Assembly (NCBI GenBank): GCA_008973525.1
Contig: WACJ01000513.1
Location: forward strand, 2,824,627-2,888,626
Length of the DNA stretch: 64,000 bases
Direction: 5' to 3'
Origin: Stenopsyche tienmushanensis
Lineage: Eukaryota; Arthropoda; Insecta; Trichoptera; Stenopsychidae
The notes below the pieces were generated by a model that saw only the letters and a list, made by a program, of their open reading frames with translations, had not been told where the DNA came from and did not search any database. Made by a program: the position numbers and the translations under genes. Positions 55,700 to 64,000 of the stretch are shown piece after piece (positions within the stretch are counted from its first letter, which is position 1; each line of letters opens with the position of its first letter).

Positions 55700-56720
55700 T
55701 TTTTTTTCTCTTGGGAGGGGCAAATCTTCAACAAGACACCATGATTACAAACCATGGTAGTGTGGGATTCTTACCCACTAAAACCCCAATCATTTTTTTT
55801 TCCACCGACCCCCTTGGAATCCGCTTTCGCATTGATTCAAGGGGGTGGGTTTATTTGTCTACGAACCGGTGTTCACTCTTCTAGTTCTTTCTTCCACATG
55901 ACCTCATTAGCGAAATTTTTTCACGCTTCCCACTTTTATTTAGTTTTGGTCATTGTGGTAATCATGTTGGATGTAGTTGGGGTTTCTCCAATTTTTTTCG
56001 CTAATTCTCGCCTATCATCTGCCCACGCCTCACATTTGAAGACGGTGTGTTCTGCGTCATCACAATCCTCGCCGCAGTGGTGACACTTAGTCAAGTCCTC
56101 CTTGCTAATTTTAAATAGATAAGCTGAAGTACCCATGTTCCGTCAGCATCTGGATCAGATGATAGGTGAGCTCTCCGTGTTTACGCGAGGTCCATGTTTG
56201 TATCGCTGGGATCAATTGATATGTCCACCTTCCCTTGGATCCGGTGTCCCAGTGTTTCTGCCATTGTTGGATTGACTCTTCCCGGGCTTCTTCTTTTCCT
56301 GTATTTTTCTTATATCTGCGCTTCCTTTCCATGGCAAGGATGTCCATGGGAAGTGTGCCTGCTGGAACTTGTACTGCATCCAGTGAGATCGTTCTATAGG
56401 CTGATATTATTCGAATTGCGCGTATTCTTTGCGTTTCTGCCCAGACTGGTGCACCATAGAGCAAGGTGGTGTTGTTCACCTCGTTAAGTAGCTTTCTTCG
56501 GCTCGATGTCGATCCGCCAATATTCAGCCAAATAATTTGTCACCATTGATGCCTTTTGCGTTACCACATCGATGTGTTTTCTGATGGGTTGTCTGACACT
56601 TCTGGAATAGCTACTCGACCCAGAAAGAGTCAAGTTGACGTTCAAGTAGCGTCCTCGATGATGAAGAATGTCGGGTGGAAATTGAATACAAGTCATCAAC
56701 TACTTGCCGACACTATTTTT
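55700..56720 (-). mobile_element. R1-like non-LTR retrotransposon, 5'-truncated
   Basis: Minus strand, with a short A tail at 55,709-55,701, a 3' UTR containing TTTTAGTGGGTAAGAATCCC and CTTGTTGAAGATT, then coding pieces out to about 56,700. It is a subfamily distinct from the 8.1 kb copy, though the 3' UTR is clearly related. The 5' two-thirds is missing. Confidence 0.85.
55936..56699 (-). pseudogene. R1-like reverse transcriptase C-terminal region
   Basis: Three minus-strand frames follow each other. 56,699-56,484 contains RYLNVNLTLSGSSSYSRSVR and DVVTQKASMVTNYLAEYW, the region after the polymerase active site. 56,479-56,111 reads TTLLYGAPVWAETQRIR, ISAYRTISLDAVQVPAGTLP and KGRWTYQLIPAIQTW. 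56,136-55,936 has CHHCGEDCDDAEHTVFKC, an intact Cys-Cys-His-Cys knuckle, then EAWADDRRELAKKIGE. Each join needs a frame change, but the reading is the longest R1-like protein in the window (about 250 codons). No active-site aspartates are included. Confidence 0.88.
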
Positions 56721-56844
56721 TTGATTGTACCGCTTTTAGCTGCCCTTCTAAAAGAAAACCTCCCTTTTCAGTCCATTGTTTTGATTGTCCTGTGGAACAT
56801 GCTACTGGACGACATCTTCGACCTGAAACGACCGTGATTGAGAG

Positions 56845-57260
56845 AGGTATGCATGGTGTCCGATCGTGAGGCGCTCATTTGTCAGCGGTCCGAAAAACGG
56901 ACCGGTTGAACACACAAACCTATTGACCACACCGTTTTGCGAGATTTTCGATAATAAATGTGTCACCCGAAGCCTTCAATGATCTGTACGAACGCGGAAA
57001 CCCTCAAGAGGTTAATTTACATAGATGGCTTATGGTCGACTACTGCGATGTTAGTCTTGGCAGCTTGTATGGTCTCGTTTAAGCCCTGCCATTCAATATT
57101 TCACCGCTGTAAACGAAGTAGCAGACTCCTCCAGATAAATACTAAACAACGTAGCGTCTTCAGACTTAAGCTTTATAACATAGGTGTTTGCTATCATAGT
57201 AATTTTTTCGTCCTGTACTTCTGGGATCACCCTCGTGGCATTCAAATGAGCGACCTTTTA
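56845..57260 (-). pseudogene. Mariner relic (family B copy 3) with module H copy 6
   Basis: Module H at 56,850-56,960 has the stem CGGTCCG/CGGACCG (56,886-56,904, loop AAAAA). Further right, the minus strand reads LEESATSFTAVKY, a stop, MAGLKRDHTSCQ (57,130-57,050), matching TLGESTLSFTTVKYWVAEF of copy 1. GTCCTGTACTTCTGGGATCA at 57,211 resembles the terminus. The second helix-turn-helix and catalytic domain are missing. The 185-codon plus-strand frame at 56,958-57,515 crosses this relic antisense. Confidence 0.7.
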
Positions 57261-57264
57261 TTCC

Positions 57265-58770
57265 AGCGCGATATTTCTATTGTGTCAACGGCTTCATCGC
57301 AATTTCACGGTCCGTGGACGCTATTTGCATTCATCGGAATCGAGCATGTTCGATGTTCACTAATTTGTCATATTTCACCAGCGATATTTCAAACTTCAAT
57401 GGTTTTTTTGACTAAAATGTATATTTTCGTTTCAAAATACTTGATTTATTGCAGATATAAGCGCACAAATTTATTTTTGATGTCGTTTATACTCACATAT
57501 ATCTGCTCGTTATAACCGTGTTTTTCATAGTAAAAAAGTTATTCCAATTATTTTAATTGATAAATTGACTTTGTGATATGGGAGGTAGGATAGGCAACTG
57601 GATTATATTGAGACAAATATAATATAACAACAAATATCATTGGAGTGATGTTGTATTCCGATACAAAAATATGTTAAATATACCGAATTTACATTAAAAT
57701 TTCTTTGGAGTTCTTATCGCGATCATTGATCTTGATGTCATTGAGTTATCGACGCACAAAGAAATTTAAATTAATTAAAGTGTCGCCTATATTCCGTTAG
57801 TATGTGAATTCCGCCATATAACGAGCAACATTCTTAGCAGGTATCCTTCGATTCCGACTGTCCGAATTTAACAATCTTTCGACTTAAGTTAAGCCCTTTG
57901 TCGCCCGTGGAATGAGCATGCATATGTACAAATATGCAGGTCGTAATGTAATTTTATTCAGCCAGTCAAATGCACATCAACCGGTCGTTATTGAGCATGG
58001 AGGACTGTAGGAAGTGCATACCTCGCCTAATTCCCGACATTTTTGTAGTTGAAAAATAGCCAGTATTTCCTGCCTACCCACTTACTAAAAAAAGCATTAG
58101 CTATTCTAGAAAATAGAGGCCATTCGTTAATTTAACATTCGGCCGACGCGTACTATTCCATAACAATGCGAGCGTGTACTTTTTGCCTCAAAATAAAAAT
58201 TTTATATCTGACAGATAGCATCTGGAATTTCTAATGAAATTATTTATTTTTCGGTCGTTTGAAAAAGCTGGTTCCGTTAAGAGCACTTGGATTCCTATCC
58301 GGTTCCGATCAGACAACGACATGACGTGTAGACGAGTTTAGGAAACAAGCGTTACATTACTACAGAAAAAAAAAACAATTAATTATTCATTAACATTTTG
58401 ACTATCTGATGATTGGGGGCCATTCTATTGAATTTGACGAAGACGAAAGTTGATTAGCGGAATTGTATCGGCAATGCTCTACAAACCGAAGAAGGTACAT
58501 ACACTCACATAATGAATGCATAATTCATTCACACGATCGTAATGATGTTCAAATTTAATTATACCGAAGCGTTTTTGTATCATTTCCACAATGGATTAGC
58601 TCCTAGATCCTTATTAATAATATCCAAGTTCAAATTACTTCTTAAAAATGTTTTATAGGAATCGCCAGCATCAAATTTCACGCTTATAACGAGCGTGCTC
58701 AATTTATTCAAAGGCAGTCGACTGGTCGACCACATAACAATTTCTTGTCGTCCATGTGTCTGATCCTAAA
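57265..58770. other. Unassigned, 1.5 kb
   Basis: Contains the motif GGTTATAACGAGC or a variant at 57,505 (reverse), 57,815 and 58,682. No coding similarity beyond the rejected antisense frame and no long partner. Confidence 0.4.
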
Positions 58771-58773
58771 TCC

Positions 58774-59095
58774 TAGTCCGGGAATTCAATTCCGGGATCT
58801 CAAACTGTCTAATCTATATTTACCTTTCCCTACCGGTGATGTATTTACTACACCTCGACTCTAATAATGGGAATATCGATATGAAATATAATAGATACGG
58901 GCTTCAGAATATTTGTATACCTCCGTAATATAATTACGAATCACATCAAAGTATTATAGTTTATGAGTGTTCATCTGCAGCGAAGGAAATAATTAACTTG
59001 TTGGGAAATCGGGAATTTTGCGAGTTTTAGTTCGTGTCTCAGCAGAAAGAAATTTTATCAGTGACATTGATGGTGTTATATGAAAATGGAGACTC
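58774..59095 (+). mobile_element. Family R non-autonomous element, copy 5 (short)
   Basis: Left end degraded (TAGTCCGGGAATTCAATTCC); the left third is deleted so that CAAACTGTCTAATCTAT joins directly to CCCTACCGGTGATGTATT. The core continues to GTGTTATATGAAAATGGAGA and then stops; the right end is missing. Confidence 0.7.
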
Positions 59096-59493
59096 AACTC
59101 AACTCGGCTTTATGAAATTTTATAGCAAGTAACAATAGTTATATCCTTTGACAATTTCCACAACACACCACAACCTGACACCACCAATTAGATCGATTAT
59201 TATAGGAATTCAAACTTATCTTAACACCTTGTATATCATTTCAGTTGATGCATTAATCTCATCTGGATGCCTGTTTCTGTAAATATTTGGAAATCTTAGC
59301 ATTTACTAAATCTTAGAAAATTTCCTTATTAGTCCTAATTCATTAAATAAAATTTATCAAATTATACTCCTTTGATCACTTTGAGTTATATCTTCTATGG
59401 TGAATATTTTGAAAACTATTCTCAAAGTGAATTGAGTCTAGTGATTAGACTAGCAGTGACATTTTACTGGATCCCAAGAAAATAAAGGTTATA
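59096..59493. other. No recognised feature
   Basis: AT-rich sequence without open frames between R copy 5 and an LTR fragment. Confidence 0.4.
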
Positions 59494-59800
59494 TTATAGC
59501 GTGGGCGATTTAATATCCCCTTGCAATAGCGCTGTTAGTCTGAGCAGATTTAATTCTCCAGATGGGCAGCGACATCTTCTGTCTCTCTTTAGGTGCAATA
59601 TTCTGTGGCACTGCAAAAAAATTGCACCTGTATGACGCGCAGGAGGCGGGAGTCGTGGAGTCGGAGAGTCGGCGGTTGACCTTGGCTGCGGGAGGACGTC
59701 CTTTCCGCAGCCAAATCCCTCTCTCTCTCTCTCGTGCCGAATACAAATTTACATAGAGAAGAGAGTTTTTTTGTTCGACGCCCGTTCATCCCCACTCATC
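59494..59800 (+). mobile_element. LTR fragment, family L copy 3
   Basis: TATAGCGTGGGCGATT, GCAATAGCGCTGTTAGTCTG, CGCGCAGGAGGCGGGAGTCG and GGGAGGACGTCCTTTCCGC appear in the order seen in copies 1 and 2; a CT microsatellite lies at 59,727-59,743. No primer site follows. Overlapping short frames on both strands are incidental. Confidence 0.65.
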
Positions 59801-59857
59801 CGTCCGGCTGGCTGGAATTGGATCCTCAATTAATTTGTGAGAAGAAATAATTTTCTT

Positions 59858-60300
59858 AAAAAAAAAAAAAAAAAAAAAAAAAGGCAAATAGTATGGAGTA
59901 TAACGTCGTTCAAATGTCCGCCGCGGCTTTGCTCGGTGGCACGTATTCGGCCAGTCAAATATTTGATGACCGACTGAATATGTTAGATATCGTTCTTTAA
60001 GTTGATTTTGAGGGCATCAATTGTTTTTGTTTGCGATTTAAGATAGTCCCAGAGGAAGAAGTCTAAATGCTTTAAGATAATCATGCCGTCTGATCGCTCG
60101 TGCAGAATGTTCATCGTGGCATGACACGTTGTCGACGTTCATATCATCCAGCTTAAGCTATAAGAAGTTGTTTATCGTCGATCTGTAGCGCTCCAGTAGT
60201 CAATAAAGATGATTTTTTTTTGCGAAACGTTTCTCCAACCGAACTCAGATTTTGAAAATAAAATTTGATTATTTGCACACATGTTGTTCTATTGTTTTTA
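59858..60300 (-). mobile_element. Tc1-like fragment joined to a 25-base A run (family A copy 12)
   Basis: An A run at 59,858-59,882 is followed directly by family A sequence: minus strand HLDFFLWDYLKSQTKTIDAL KINL (about 60,070-59,995), then CGAGCAAAGCCGCGGCGGAC. Further right the minus strand covers more of the transposase (the ELDDMNV-like region near 60,140). Neither terminus was found. The A run could be the tail of an unrelated retrotransposed sequence or a slippage product. Confidence 0.65.
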
Positions 60301-60391
60301 TCAACTATAAGACTGTTTTTATTAACCTAATTTGATGACTGAGTCAAATTAGTCATTTAAAAATTGTTAAAGTAAAGTAGTGACGTACAAA

Positions 60392-61177
60392 TATCGGTTA
60401 TTACGAGCGATTTAATAAAAATGCGCTCAAATTAAATTTAATCGCCGCATCAATATCAATAAAAGCTGTCAAGTAAATCCAATATGTTGACTGGTTCACA
60501 TCTTAATCGCTTTTATCGGTCCATCTCTTATATCCACAAAATCTGTCGGGTATACCTGATGATATTGGGTTGTTACGCTTTTTATGGCGTGGGTGTTGTC
60601 CCATCAATTATACACTTGTTTGGCGAAACCCATAATTACATTATGATAAATACCGATCATTACAGGGCCGTGATCTTAGAAGATCACTATCGCGATGATG
60701 AAGATTAACACCTCGGCCCCGCGTCAATTATTTTCAAATTTATCGAAGCGTAATTTGATGTTTATGGGTCGCTTCCTGTGATGTCCAATCTTTATCGTGG
60801 CATTTTGTACGCCCAAAAAAATCCCCGAAAAATATTTTTTTATTAATTACTTTGGCGAAAATTGATGAAGATCTCACTCGTGAGTGTTGGAATCTGAGTT
60901 GCATATAAAATTTGAGAAACTCGATTGTGTCCTTTGACGGAGCAGGTGTATTGATGCCGACACCTCGGCCGACTAATGGATCGTTATCAGATCAGTGGCT
61001 ATCTTAGGCGGACCGCCACGTGTTAAGCACCTGCCTATCTTCAAAAGTAATACCGTTGTTCATCTTTTAGACTGCAAACAGATATTATACCACAATATCG
61101 GCACACAATAATTCCACGCCAATCAATTAGGCAGCATTCAAGAGAAACACTGAATGAATTGCTCGTAATAACCGATA
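60392..61177. repeat. 786-bp segment between exact 17-bp inverted repeats
   Basis: TATCGGTTATTACGAGC (60,392-60,408) and its exact complement (61,161-61,177) face each other. Between them composition is balanced and a 74-codon plus frame (60,484-60,708) is unrecognisable. This could be a miniature DNA element; the same motif, less complete, occurs at eight other places. Confidence 0.55.
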
Positions 61178-61348
61178 TACGATGCAAATCTTGTCGCATA
61201 AATCTAGGTGAATTTTTTTGGGGGCATCAATTGTTTTCAATTTGGTTTAAGATAATCCCAAAGGAAGAAGTCTAAAGATGTTAATTCATCCAAAAATCAA
61301 TGATGATTTCTTTTTGCTAAACGTTTCTCGAACACACGCATATATATA

Positions 61349-61899
61349 TTAGGTTGTCCCATAAGTTTCTTTCGCAAATGAACACAGATCTAATCATAGC
61401 CATGGTTGAAGAAAACCCGCGATATACTGTTCGCGAAATAGCTAACAAGTTAGAAATTCCACAAACATCCGTCCATAATCATCTAACAAAATTGGGCTAC
61501 ATCAATCGTTCAGATGTGTGACTTCCTCGTGAACTGACTGACTCAAATAAACTTCAGCGTATTTCAACATGCGATCTTCTTCTCCGACGACATAATAGCC
61601 AACCTTTTTAGAAGAGACTTGTCACTGGAGATGAAAGTTGGATACTCTATGAGAATATCTAACATAAACGGTCTTGGACCCAGGGTACAGAAGCTTTAAC
61701 TGTAGCTAAACCTTGATCAATATTTTGCCAACAAACCTGAGAAATTTTGGCAAAAAGGCATTATGAGGTTTCCGGAGAGATGGAAAAAGGTAATAGAACA
61801 GAATGGATCATATATTATTCAATAAATTTTGATGTAATACAAATTATTGTTTATTTTATTCTTAATATGAAAACGAAAGAAACTTATGGGACATCCTAA
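61349..61899 (+). mobile_element. Mariner, internally deleted (family C copy 2), nested
   Basis: TTAGGTTGTCCCATAAGTTT at the left and, in reverse, TTAGGATGTCCCATAAGTTT at the right, both beside TA (61,347-61,348 and 61,900-61,901). 551 bp of an expected 1.3 kb. A second, differently deleted copy lies at 33,797-34,261. Confidence 0.9.
61378..61860 (+). pseudogene. Mariner transposase relic (family C)
   Basis: The first frame runs 47 codons from the ATG at 61,378 (MNTDLIIAMVEENPRYTVRE … TSVHNHLTKLGYINRSDV) to a stop at 61,519, and covers a helix-turn-helix. After the stop the reading continues LPRELTDSNKLQRISTCDLL, LVTGDESWILYENI with the first catalytic Asp, and KRSWTQGTEALTVAKP. An internal deletion near 61,710 then joins to ANKPEKFWQKGIMRFPERWK KVIEQNGSYIIQ, the C-terminus. 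The second and third catalytic residues are lost with the deletion, so the copy is dead. The start is the first ATG after the terminal repeat. Confidence 0.9.
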
Positions 61900-62227
61900 T
61901 AATTATAAGCTATAACTTAAATAACAATTTGCCAGTTACCAGTTAATAATTCGCAATAAATTAGATAAACGTCGCTTTGATAACGTGTCCACTATAATCG
62001 AAGCGTCCCTATTGAAATATCCCATATTAATATTATTAATTAAAATTTATTTTTTGGCTTTAAATTACTACCTTAATTATTATCAATGAACACATGCCAT
62101 TTTAGTAGACCGCCACCTAAGTATACATCATAAATAAGCTCGCTATAACCGTTAATACCGGTGTTAAGTGAATTCCAATTATTTACAGAGCTATAGCTAT
62201 TTTAGCGAACCCTTTTTTATATTTTAT

Positions 62228-62769
62228 ATCTGAACGCTTGGAAACAGTGGCGTAACTACTAATTGGCGCGCTTAGGCAACGCCTGTCAGGACAGTAACTG
62301 TCTAATCTATGTATACAATATATACAGCACATATATGTTTTTCAAATTGTTATATTAACCTTTCCCTACCGGTGATGTATTTACTACACATCGACTCTAA
62401 TAATGGGAATATCAATATGAAATATAATAGATACGGGCTTCAGAATATTTGTATACCTTTGTAATATAATTACGAATCACATCCAAGTATTATAGTATAT
62501 AAATATTCATCTGCAGCGAAGGAAATAATTAACTTGTGTTATATGAAAATGGGGACTCATGCAATCATCAACTCGAACTAGCATTTAAATATCTGATGAT
62601 ACCTCCAACGAGTGTGGAGGCTGATAGACTTATTAGTCATTTTTGATTAAATTTATCGATGTAGTTTCTTAAACAATCGAAAATCCCGGTCCCGGGATCT
62701 CGGGACTGATCCCGGGATGGTCTAATACAATCCCGGGATCGAAATTTTAGTTCGGAGTTGGATTCCCTA
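62228..62769 (+). mobile_element. Family R non-autonomous element, copy 6 (right end intact)
   Basis: Starts inside the core at CGCTTGGAAACAGTGGCGTA and ends GATCGAAATTTTAGTTCGGA GTTGGATTCCCTA at 62,769, the only intact right terminus. GATCTCGGGACTGATCCCGG and TCCCGGGATC precede it. About 60 bp of the core after CTGCAGCGAAGG is deleted. Confidence 0.8.
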
Positions 62770-63830
62770 CCAGCCTATAACTTTAATATTATTTGGATTT
62801 AAATCAAAATTTTAAGTACGTAATGATATTGTCAAACATTGAAACAATGAAATGGGGTGAATATATTAAATTTTATCGCCGATATTTATCGATTTTTCAT
62901 TGTATTAAACGGAAGTGTTTTTTTTGTATTTGGGTCAGGACTTGTTTAGTGTATTACAAGAGTGTCACCGGTTGTCTTAACAGCACACCCCTAATCATAT
63001 GATTTAGATAATAGTCAAAGATAGGCAAATCTATTCCCTAAACGGCCTAAACATCCATAAGAATGACATTTAGGTACAATCGAACCCAGGCGGTCTTGAA
63101 TGCTCCTAATGCATTCTAATATATTGTAATGATCGAAAATTAACATACGTCCGGTTTTTTGGCTCGAAATGGGGCTTATGATGCCTTCCTTTTTATTCTC
63201 ATTGTATACGGAGCTAAAAAATCGAATTAATAATTACATTTTGAGCAAAGTCCACAAAGGGCGAAGCTTGCTCGTTGTTGTCATTGTTGGCCTTGCTGTG
63301 TATTCCGCAAGATCAGAAAACAAGAGGAAAATATTTGAATGTAAAAATGAATACACGCGGTACAGATCCTTTTTAGAAGCCTCGGGTCCTTGTTGAAAGC
63401 CCCTTGTTGCTTATTTTACAAGAGAACCGCTTGTTCTCGTTGTAAAGAGGTCTTTTGATGGAGGATCATTGAGTCGTGTTATGGATCATTAATACAAGCC
63501 CCGAGGCACCCGCCGACAATATTCCCGGTGTAGCCTGTTGTTGCAACCATTGTAACTTGGCGTGTCCTCCGCCCTCCAGCCTCCAACCAAAGTCCTCCAT
63601 CCTCATCCCAGTCCCTGCTTCCGACTCTCCAAATTCTCAATTAACCATCCTCGACATATGCAACCCATTGATGGGGTATCGTCGAAAAAATCGATAGTCA
63701 TCGTTAACATGCCTGCACTACACAGGATTAAAGCCAAAGTACCAACAATCAAATGGAATTTTGCTGTACAAATGTATTATTAAATACATTTATTCAAACT
63801 TCTTGATTTCGCCGCCGAAAAAAAAATACG
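62770..63830. other. Unassigned, 1.1 kb
   Basis: Plus frames 62,793-63,002, 63,169-63,396, 63,476-63,697 and 63,562-63,783 are unrecognisable; the last two overlap in different phases. Composition is balanced from 63,380 to 63,720. No partner seen. Confidence 0.4.
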
Positions 63831-63831
63831 A

Positions 63832-63950
63832 AAAATAGCATCCTCTGTTGCGCAACGCGTAATTATTCGTTTTCATTTAAGCAGCCTCAACATCATCTAA
63901 CAGCAATCTATCTGTCATGTAGAAAATCAATCAATAAAATATCCTCCGTC
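63832..63950 (+). repeat. Repeat V, copy 2
   Basis: Second copy of the sequence at 30,530-30,655 (TGTTGCGCAACGCGTAATTA, CATTTAAGCAGCC, GTAGAAAATCAA). AATAAAAT near its right end might be a poly(A) signal, as in an LTR, but no TG...CA ends were found. Confidence 0.65.
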
Positions 63951-64000
63951 CCATCTGAGTGCAAAAAGAGTGAAAAAAAGTAAAATCCGGATTATATTTG

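Larger units (their letters stand above)
61185..62028 (-). mobile_element. Tc1-like element (family A copy 13) carrying a nested mariner
   Basis: Left of the nested element are minus-strand pieces LCDKI, AAGATAATCCCAAAGGAAGA and the block ending GAAACGTTTAGC. Right of it are GATAACGTGTCCACTATAAT and the terminus AAGCGTCCCTATTGAAATAT. Removing the mariner at 61,349-61,899 restores normal family A order. Confidence 0.75.

Noticed and set aside
56958..57515. 185-codon plus-strand open frame, one of the longest in the window
   Set aside because: Its first part is antisense to a mariner relic (57,130-57,050 minus) and the translation is rich in Cys, Phe and Ile with no domain I know.
1..64000. 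tRNA, rRNA or other structural RNA genes
   Set aside because: I looked for tRNA T-loop words and rRNA-like GC blocks and found none with matching partners; a covariance-model scan would be needed to exclude them.

Overview
The window looks like repeat-dense, gene-poor insect nuclear DNA. It is AT-rich, has no bacterial-type operons, and the longest open frames are about 200 codons. Every protein similarity I can recognise belongs to a transposable element of a kind common in insects: piggyBac, several Tc1/mariner lineages, R1-like and RTE-like non-LTR retrotransposons, and LTR retrotransposons whose primer site fits tRNA-Leu. I found no convincing host exon, tRNA, rRNA or CRISPR. The species cannot be fixed from the sequence, and an intergenic region or a large intron are both possible.

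Layout. 0-8 kb: an LTR fragment beside a mariner relic (2.0-2.9 kb), a second LTR/primer-site relic (3.5 kb), a unique GC-richer island (3.7-4.3 kb), the first copy of a non-autonomous family with CCCGGGATC-rich ends (family R, 4.6-5.4 kb), and a hairpin-bearing module (5.6-5.8 kb). 8-14 kb: an R1-like 3' half, a nearly complete but frameshifted piggyBac with TTAA at both ends (9,242-11,865), and a structure bounded by 172-bp inverted repeats (11,893-13,157). 14-22 kb: miniature Tc1-like elements, R copy 2, and a 678-bp TA-flanked element with TTTTTATGCG termini that holds another repeat. 23-24 kb: an RTE-like reverse transcriptase relic. 25-34 kb: two Tc1-like copies sharing 212 bp beyond their apparent ends, LTR relics with primer sites (26.7 and 32.0 kb), R copy 3 and an internally deleted mariner (33.8 kb). 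36-38 kb: a mariner relic and an R1-like tail with a 155-bp tandem duplication. 40-50 kb: piggyBac-related fragments, R copy 4, several Tc1-like copies, and a mariner interrupted by an R1-like 5' region. 52-57 kb: a third LTR/primer-site relic, R1-like fragments in both orientations, and further mariner and Tc1-like relics. 57-64 kb: R copies 5 and 6, an LTR, a mariner nested in a Tc1-like element, and a 786-bp segment bounded by exact 17-bp inverted repeats.

The elements do not form a working system. Every coding copy I checked carries frameshifts, stops or deletions. What stands out is the set of non-coding repeat families (called R, U, S, T, V and H here) that recur several times in 64 kb and that I cannot match to named families: R with its CCCGGGATC ends, U with all seven copies in one orientation, and H, whose hairpin changes in a compensated way between copies. 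Copy boundaries were read by eye and are approximate unless a target duplication or terminal repeat is named.
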